DNA of 64,000 nt from Leptodactylus fallax (Eukaryota; Chordata; Amphibia; Anura; Leptodactylidae). The notes under the pieces are model-generated. The model did no database searches. It saw only the letters and a list, made by a program, of their open reading frames with translations, and was not told where the DNA came from. The first letter of the stretch is position 1. The number at the start of each line of letters is the position of its first letter. A program made the position numbers and the translations under genes. The stretch covers positions 5,337,501 through 5,401,500 of the forward strand of contig CAMRHE010000067.1 in the NCBI GenBank assembly GCA_947044405.1, read 5' to 3'. Positions 41,401 to 50,400 of the stretch are shown here, piece after piece.

Positions 41401-44400
41401 TGAAATGTAAATTCTAAGATTCACTAGTTTTAAACAGAATAGGGATGTATGTGGTCCACTTTTTCATGTTTTCATTGAACTTTTTGTCCTTGCTTTTAAT
41501 GGATTTTTTTGATGATTTATCTGAATTATGTTTATCCATTTGCACCATGTTGGTGCCTCTCTTTATAGGGCCATATGCAGCCTCCAATACAGCAGTTACA
41601 TCAACCCCACCACCATGGGGTGCCACCAAAGCCTACAGTGTTAACCCAACAGCCACCTCCATTTAGAGCCCAAACTTCGCAGACACCTTCCCATAGAATG
41701 CCAGGGCAGCAAAGACATGGTCTTCCAAAGCCGAGACAGGTACGCGTCGCTTACTATTTATATGCTGTGTAATATTTCCATGTAGCATGTTCTTTCTGCT
41801 TGTTGCATACTTGATGCATACATTTTCAGTGTTCTTATTTCAATTGCCGATTGCTTCCTTTTACAGAATACCCCAGGTCAAAATATGGCTAAAGCTCACA
41901 ATCCACTAGCACTTCATCAGAGGAATAGCAATTTAAGGGAGTTGCCCATCGCACCCTCCACTTTGACACCAGACTTAAACAGGAGAAGATCTGCTCAGGT
42001 TAAGCCTCTTGGAGCCACGACACCACAAACAGTGTCAGAAACTCCCGGCACTGCGCAAGCAAGCAAATCTGTGAATACTACCAGCTCGGTTAAGCAAGAA
42101 CCTAAGATGGAGGAGCAGGCAAGTCATGTTCCATGCCCTATGTATCTTTTTGTCTAAAAGCTGAATTAAAGGGAGTCTGTCACAGAATCCAGCATATCAA
42201 CCCAACCTTGCAGATATGTAGGGTCAGGGTTAGGGACACCTTAATAAAATGTTGTTTTCACCTTGTTTTAGGCTTAGTGGCAAGAGTTGGAATTGCAAAG
42301 TTTTTAGGATATTTTTTTAAAATAGAAATAACATGGAAAATTAAAACCAACATCCCCAAAAATTCTTAATTATGTTTAATATAAAACTGTGATTTAAATT
42401 GGACATGTGCCATCGAAACAGCTGATCAGCAGTGGTCCCGACAGTCAGACCCCTAACAGTGTAATATTGAGAGCCTGTCCTAAGAATATTCCATGAACAT
42501 CCGGTTCCCAGATAACCCCTTTAAGGGTCCGTTCATATGGTGCAAAATTAGGAGGAATTCTGCTGCTGGTTAGGGCCAGGTGAATGGGCCTAAACAGTAG
42601 GGAGCCCTGAATCAGCAAGATCCACAGCGTCCTGCTGCGATCTTTGCCAACACAATGGAAGGCAGAATCTGGTCGGAATGTGACACCGATTTGGAGGCGG
42701 AATCCTCCCCAAATCTGTCTCATTCCTACATGTGAACGGCCCCTAATAGGACATCTCCTAATTTAGAGATCTCTCACAATGACAGATGCCTGTTCAGACC
42801 TGTCAGATATCTCATTACAGCATTGTCCATACCGTCTGGTTACGTGTTTTATCTATAGTACTCCTTGGAGATTTTCAGCAAGGACCTTACGTCCTTTTCT
42901 GCATTTCCCAGTTCCAAGTAAGACGCCCCGTCCACTTGTCCCCTAATAAACTTCCATTGCCTTTGGTTTCTTATTAGAGAGCAGAGAGCGAGCAAAGGTT
43001 ATTTGATGCTTATTATTTTCCTCCACAGAAGGCATGGCCGCAGAATAATAAGTCTTTGCCGTATGCCATTAATATTCCAGCTTTGCAATTGACATGATTT
43101 TGATTCTTGAGGAGGGGGCACCAGTTCAAGGTCAGCCACTTGGCTTGTGGTGTTCATTATAAGCAATTATTGTGTGACAAATGACTTGGAGATCATGCTG
43201 TAAAATTCTGTAAGAAAAATCAATAGTTCTAATGAAACCTTTTCAGGTCATTTACCTCACTACCTTTGTTAGTTTGTCAGGAGGGAAGGAGATAAAGCGA
43301 TCTGACAGAAGGGCGCCCTGGTATCTCCATACTTGTTTCATCCTGTATTTATAGAGTGCCACAAACCATTTCTGTGCGTGTTCAGACTGCCAAGGGCATG
43401 GACAGAGATGATGGTAGCTAAACCAGGCGTGGAGGAAAAACATCCCTAATTATTGTTTGTGTTTTTTGTTTTAAATAAAGTTTCCCGACGAAGATGAAGA
43501 GACGAGAAAATACCGCTTGAAGATCGAAGAACAGAAGCGCTTAAGAGAAGAGATCTTAAAGCAGAAGGAGCTACGACGGCAGCAGCAGGCTGGTGCCAGG
43601 AAAAAGGAACTGCTCGAGCGGCTTTCACAGCAGCAGCAACCACCGCTCAGCGTGCCACAGCCGGCCCCGGCGGAGGCTGAGAAACCATCAGTCATGGTGG
43701 AAAATAACAGTAGCCCGATAATGACTCACGTAACCGACTCGGCCCGGCCAAATGTGAAAAATAGACTGGTATCAAGGAAGCCAGAGTCCCTGTCGGCCAT
43801 CCTACCGCAGAAAATACCCCTTCTGCAGAGTGCTGGACCCAGTGTACCGTTACAGAAGAAAGTGATGAAACAGACTGCACAAAATAGGGGAGTATCGGAA
43901 AACCAGCTGGTAAAAGTGCAACCGCTACGCCCCGCTGGGGCTGCTGCCCCCTTCGGGCAACAACAGACTTTAAAAGTAGTTCCAGTCCAGGGGAAGCCGC
44001 AGGAACAAAGAACTATGGCTACGAAGAGGACAGTCATGCAGAGGTCAAATAGTAGCGGAGGCGACCAAGCACCAGGCGCTAAAGTCCGCCTAGTTAAGTT
44101 ATCTGGATTGGTAAGTCCAATATCATTTCTTTCTTTCTATTATAAATAGTTTTGTTTCAGATCTAAAAAATGTAGGCCCCATTCACACTTGAGTATAGTA
44201 CTACAGTGATGTCCTTCTTTACCTTTCTCCTTGGTTGAACACATGCCCAAATGAGTGGCACGAACTGAACAGCTGTAAAAAAAAAAAAAAATTAGATTTT
44301 ACAGCTAAAGTCTGTTGAATCTGTGCAGTAATGTTGGATGCATCTGCAGTAATGTCAGTGCTTATTCACTTGAGCGTGCCGTGCCAAGTACTTTTTCACA

Positions 44401-47400
44401 GCCAAGTGTTCATTTAAGGGTAATCCATTTTTACGGATCCCTCCTAGTTTTGAGTTTGCTGAAGGATCTGTAAATATGACCTGTAAATGGCATGTTCTGG
44501 TACTTAAAGGGTTTGTGCAGGACTTCGTAAATATGGTTGTTTTCTTCTTCTCAGGAAGTGACATCAGGTCCATTGGTGACACAGGCCTGCAGCAGCTCAG
44601 TCCCATTCATTTTAATGGGAGAGATATATGGCATTGCTGTGTGACCAACAAATGTAATGTCCCGAGAAAAAGAAAGCAGCCATGTTTTCGAAGTCCTGCA
44701 CAACCCCTTTAACGAATCAGTCATGTAGATTGTTTAATAAAAAAAATTGATCCATTAGGCCCCATTCACACAGGAGAATCTGCCACTGATTTTGTGGTGG
44801 ATTCCACCCAGAAATTAATGATAGATTGCACCCTGAGTCTACTTCCTAAGGTTTTCAGTGGGAGGCAGAGATCACAGTATGACACTGAAAAAATAAGTCC
44901 TCTGCCCTCTATCTTGCCGCGGAATCCACAGATCGAGTCTCCCCATTGATTAGGCCCATTTATCTGGGCCTAATCGGCGACGGAAAGCCGAGCCGGGGGA
45001 CGAAAAATGAAGAGGAAACCAAGGCAGATGTCCGCATAAATTCCTCTACATTTACCGATGTGTGAACTGGTCCTTCATGTCCATGGGGCCGAGTGTAGGC
45101 TGATAATAAAACAGCTAGTACATAACCCTCTCATCTGAATAACCACTAAGGCTCCATTCAGACAGCCGTGTACAGCCAGAGAACTAAGGATTGGGGTGGC
45201 GAATATTACTTTTTAGTTTTTTAGTGCCATTCTGACCTTTTGCTTGTTTTTTTTTTTTTTTTTTAGTTATTAGTGTGAAAACCCATTTAACCTAAAACCC
45301 TTTTTATAAATTCTTGAATATTCACGACAAGAATCCCCCTAATCATTGGGCACCCCCTTATTTTCTGAACACCGAGCCCCTCCAGGACTAGACTGAGTAT
45401 TGATCGGCAAATTCGGCCCCTTTAGCGTTTGATGTTAAGGGTCATCAGAAAATACAATCTCAAGTGCTGTTTTTCGCCGATAGGTGAAACCTTTCCCATG
45501 CTTTCCCCCCTTCCCCCTTAGCGGCTTTATGTAGACTTATCAGTAATATAAAGCACGCAGATGCCCCAGGACTTTGTGCATGTCACTGGCTTGAGGGACT
45601 GCGTGGTTTTTAGAAAAGCTCATTGGCCAATTGAATGCCAGAGAGAGTGACAGACGACAGCGGGGAGCGGGTAGGAAAGCCTTCCTGGCAGACGGATGGC
45701 GATTTAATTGTGCCCACCTCTTGAGAATGTCACCGCTCTCCAAACATTGGAGATTGATCACCCATATGTTTTCCAAGATATTTAACCCCATAGGACGGGG
45801 AGAGACATTGGGAGATAGCACCACAGGCCAGAATCTTGTGCCGAATTTATCTACTGATACGTGGAATCTGAATCAATCACTTACCGCAGCAAATTTAAGT
45901 CATATTTTGGATGATTATTGCAGAAAATTGTGCAGCAGACAAAAGGAAACCCCCCACAGAGATCCTTCCTTAAGGCCACTGGGCACAAATCTGTCCCTGA
46001 GATTAATACATTACCTTTGCTTGAATAAGCATATTCTCACAATGTAAAGGCCATTTGCCGCATTATGTTGTCTTCTCCGATTTGGGAAGCAATTTTTTTC
46101 CTGTTAAATATTAATTTCCTTATTTAATCAAGTCTTCCCCTCCTTTGCCATCTGTTTATGGTGTTATATACTTTGATGCTGCCCTGCATGTCTCAGCTTT
46201 AGCTTGCTGGTATGCGGCTTTTTCTTTTTTTGTCCCCATTCACTCCTTAATAACTTTGGTGGACTTTGTAAGAAATACACGGGGCTTAGGTTAATATACT
46301 AGCCTTAAAGTGAACTGGGCACATTGTGACAAATTTATTAGGAGGTGCACGTTACTTAATAATGTGGCATATCTTTAGCGGTCACGGTCATATGGCATGT
46401 TTAGAGCTCAGTCCCATTCGAGTGAATGGGCTGAGCCGCAGTACCAAGTATAGCCACTGCACAAATGTTTAGCACTGTGCTTTGTAAGTATTGAAGAGGC
46501 CACAGCCTCTTCAGCAGCGGAATGGCCAGGGGCAGAGGGACAATTTCTGATAAGCTTCTAACATATAAGGATCGTCCAAAGTGGTCCCTTTCTAAAAGTA
46601 GCCCCATATGCTCAGCCATGACTTCATGGAGATCCAATTGTAATTGGGTCCAACTGCTTAAAGGGAATGTATCCACAATCAATTTTTTTTTTAAAGTTAT
46701 ATTTTCTGTACATGATTTATGGGGAAGGTTATCTTGCCAGAGCTTCTCCCTTTCACAGCATTTAGTGATATGCTTTACAGCAGATTCATTGGCAGCAGTA
46801 GGCTGGAGTCAACTCATTGAGGTCTATGGGAGTGTTTTCTAGACATGCTCTGTGCAGGGAGGGGAGAATAGAAAAGCTGTGACATCATATATTGTTTGTA
46901 GTGGATGCAATAATGGGTCAGTGTGTTATGTATAGAGGTGTTATCTTATAATCCTGTCTCTGATGTAAATGAGGTGATTGCTGCGAAGATCCACACATCA
47001 CACACACACACACACACGCACACACACTTTGCAAGTGTCAGTCTATTGTTAGGCTTAGTGGCCAGAGTGGAAAGTGCAGGATTTGGCAGATTTTCATATT
47101 TTTTTTATAATGGTGACATCGAAAAGTTTAAGAAATCAAAAATTCTTAAAACATTTAACATATAAAAACAAAACATTTTACACTTTTTTTTTTATTTTAA
47201 TTAAGTTATATGTTAAAGAGGACCTTTCATGTCCTCATGCACATGCGGCTTTCCGGTTATGTGCCCCGGGACTGGAGATATTGGTGCCGTTAGTTTCTGC
47301 ACCGATCTCTGCCCACTGTCAGAAGGGTGTTCCTGACAGTCTAGCTGGGCTGTGAGGAACTGTAAGGCCCCCCTAAGTACTCGTCCATAGCGCTGTACTG

Positions 47401-50400
47401 TCAGAGGGGGCGTTCTTCACCGCCCAGCGATGACGCTGAGCGGTGAGGAACGCGCGCCCCCAGTACAAGTCTATGGACGAATACAGTCGGGAAGGCCTTC
47501 CTCACAGCCCAGCTAGACTGTCAGGAACGCCCTTCTGACAGTGGGCAGAGATTCAGCACACTGTTGGCTTTCTAGCGGTATATAAAACCGCATGTGCATG
47601 AGTACATGAAAGGTCCTCTTTGAGAGTTTTGGGTGAAAATTTTTTTAAAGGGCTATTCTAGGTGAAGTCATTAAAAAATAAATAATAATAAATAGTAATA
47701 AATTTAAATAAATAAATAAATTTAAATAAATAAATAAATAAAATGGTCATAGGCTCTAGCCTTAGTCCCTGTTACCTCCGATGCTGTGTCTGACCATACT
47801 GGAGGAGGAGAGGCTCATGTGACAGTTGTGACGAACCACTGGCCTCAGCAGTTGCTGGTGTGCAACAGGTGACATCACTGGTCCCTTACCAGAGACTGCT
47901 GAAGTCCATGATTGGCTACAGTAGTCACATGAGCCTCTCCGTGTCTGGTCCAGCTGGGATCGGAAGTGGAGAGAACAAGGACCTGGGGCTGTGCAAAGGA
48001 ATTTGCTCCAGAACATTGTGACTTCGGCCAATGGGACTTCTCTGGGAAACAGGAAGTGATAGAGAATTTTAGGCTTGGTGGCAAGAGTTGGAATTGCAGG
48101 GTTTTTAGCTTTTTAATGTAGATAATTGCATGGAAAATTAGAAACAAATGTTTAACATAAAAATTGTTTTAAGCAATAGGTCATTTTGTCATGACACCTT
48201 CCTTTTTCCAGGCTAAAATTACTGATGACCTATCATAAGAACAGGTCATCAGTGTCTGATCGGTGGGGTCGGACACCTGGCACTCCTACTGATTGCTTCT
48301 GGTAGAGAATGAAGCAGGAAACGGATAGCGCTCTTCTCTGTGCAGTGGCTGAAACAAGTCACTGCAGCTTATCTCCCATTCTTTGCAGCTCCAGGGCCTA
48401 AGAAGAAGGAATCCTCTCTGCTTTGGCTGTTTTGGTGGCTGCCCATGGCCACCTAAACCACCTAACCTCTCTAAAGACCAGGCTTAGACGGAGCCGCACA
48501 TATAGTTCTGTTACTGTGGCTATGTACCAAGCTTGGTTTGGGTATTATATCTGGTGTAGAAGGCTTGAAACTTGCAGTTGCATTAAAGTGTAACTAAGCT
48601 TTCTGACAACTTTTGATTTTCTGGCAGTATTTATGTCATTAATACATTTTGTAATATACTTTATTAACACATTTTGGCTCCTTTCTGTGAAATCCTGCAT
48701 TACTTCACTCTTTCCCTTGCTTTTCTATTGAGAGCTATTGCTGCTTCACATTGTGTAAAGGCCTGTGTGTAATGAAGACAAAATGAGGTTTGGGGAGGAT
48801 CGCTTCAGAGGCCTATATCTCAGGCATTATAAATCGTAGAAACGTGCTTTTGGTGTCATATGAAAGATTCTCTTCTTTCATATGATACAAAAGATACAGT
48901 TCTACCTGTTGGATTTCCAGAGAGATCAATGGTAGACAACACAATGGGGATTGGGCTATTTATATGCATCTGTATTTCACACAGCCCTGTACACCATACA
49001 CAGTGAGAAGCAGGGACAGATCTCTTTAGAGAAGCAAGAGAAAGAGTGGAAAAAAAAATCAGGACTTCACAGAAAGGAGCCAAAATGTGTTAATAAATTT
49101 TATCGCAAAATTATTAATGAGCCAAAAGCGGCCAAAAAATCAAGTTGTCCTAAAGTTTAGTTACACTGTCATTGTTACATTACATTACATTGTCAGAGAC
49201 ACTGATATGAGCTAAAATACCCGCAGGAAAGAACCACCCACAAGTGCCCCATCATGATGTACGCCAGCCATAACAACATGTGCCAACCACAGGTGCCCAC
49301 ATTAGGCCCCTTGCAGACGACCTTGTACGAGTTCAGTGTGCTATCTGGGTTTTTCGTTGATAGCCCACTGGCCCATTCATTGAAGCACGGCCGGTGCACA
49401 GGCAGTTTTTGTTCCAGTGTTTGGTGCCAGTTTTTGTTCCCCACTTTGGATCAGGAGCAGGATCCATGATGGACACCATGAAACCAAACTCGGATCACAT
49501 TTTTTTTACGTCTGTTTAGCAGATCCGTTTAACAGATGCAAAAAAAAAAGGGGTTGTCAGGGCATTTTATCTGTTATGTAGGCTGGGGGAGGTGGGAAAA
49601 AAATTAATAAAAATTAAACTCTCCTGTCCCCGGTGCTCTGGTGATTCTGAGCGTGGTCCGATCCTGCTGGTCTGGTGTTTTCTTCCTGTTAAAGTCCCCG
49701 CCACACGTGACCGCTGATGCCAATCTGTGGCTCCAGCAGAAGGGACATGTGACATCACAGCCAGCGAGGAAAGCCCCTGCAAATAGACAGCTATGCAGCA
49801 GGACCGGACGGCGCTGGGAGGCAGCAGCGCACCGGGGACACAAGAGTGTGGTTTTTTTTGTTTGTTTTTTTCCCACCTTCCATAACGTATTTAAAAAAAT
49901 AAAAAATAAAAAATTGCCCAGACAACCTCTGTAAAACAAAAAACTGGTCCATATCTGTTTTTCATTGGACATATACTCTATATTGTGTTTTCGAGTCCTT
50001 TCCAAAACATGGACAGATATGAGTTTAGTGTTTTTTTAAGCATTGATCTCTGTCAGTGGATCTTCTAAATGAATATAAAAAAAAAAAAAAAAAAACCCTT
50101 ATGTAATCTGAATGGAGCCATATTTGGTTAAGCTAATGGGCACCCCGGGCATACTGGCATACTTAGTTGGTACTCTCCCCCCCCCCCCCACTTGGGTTAC
50201 TTGGCTTAAAAATATTGAGACCCCGCCCCACCATAATACCCTAAATAACCTCTGACCCCTCACCAGTTTTGTGTGCAATAGTAACTACCGGTATATTCTG
50301 ATTTGAGGTCTTTTTGTCCCAAACAGTTTTTTTTTTTTTTTGGGCTGATACTTGTCCTATGAGATGTCTCTGAAACGTTATTTATCGCATCCCCTGTAAT

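Noticed and set aside
45631..46047. 138-codon plus-strand frame in intron 15
   Set aside because: No domain, low-complexity mixture of residues, and it lies in a stretch that looks like non-coding regulatory DNA.
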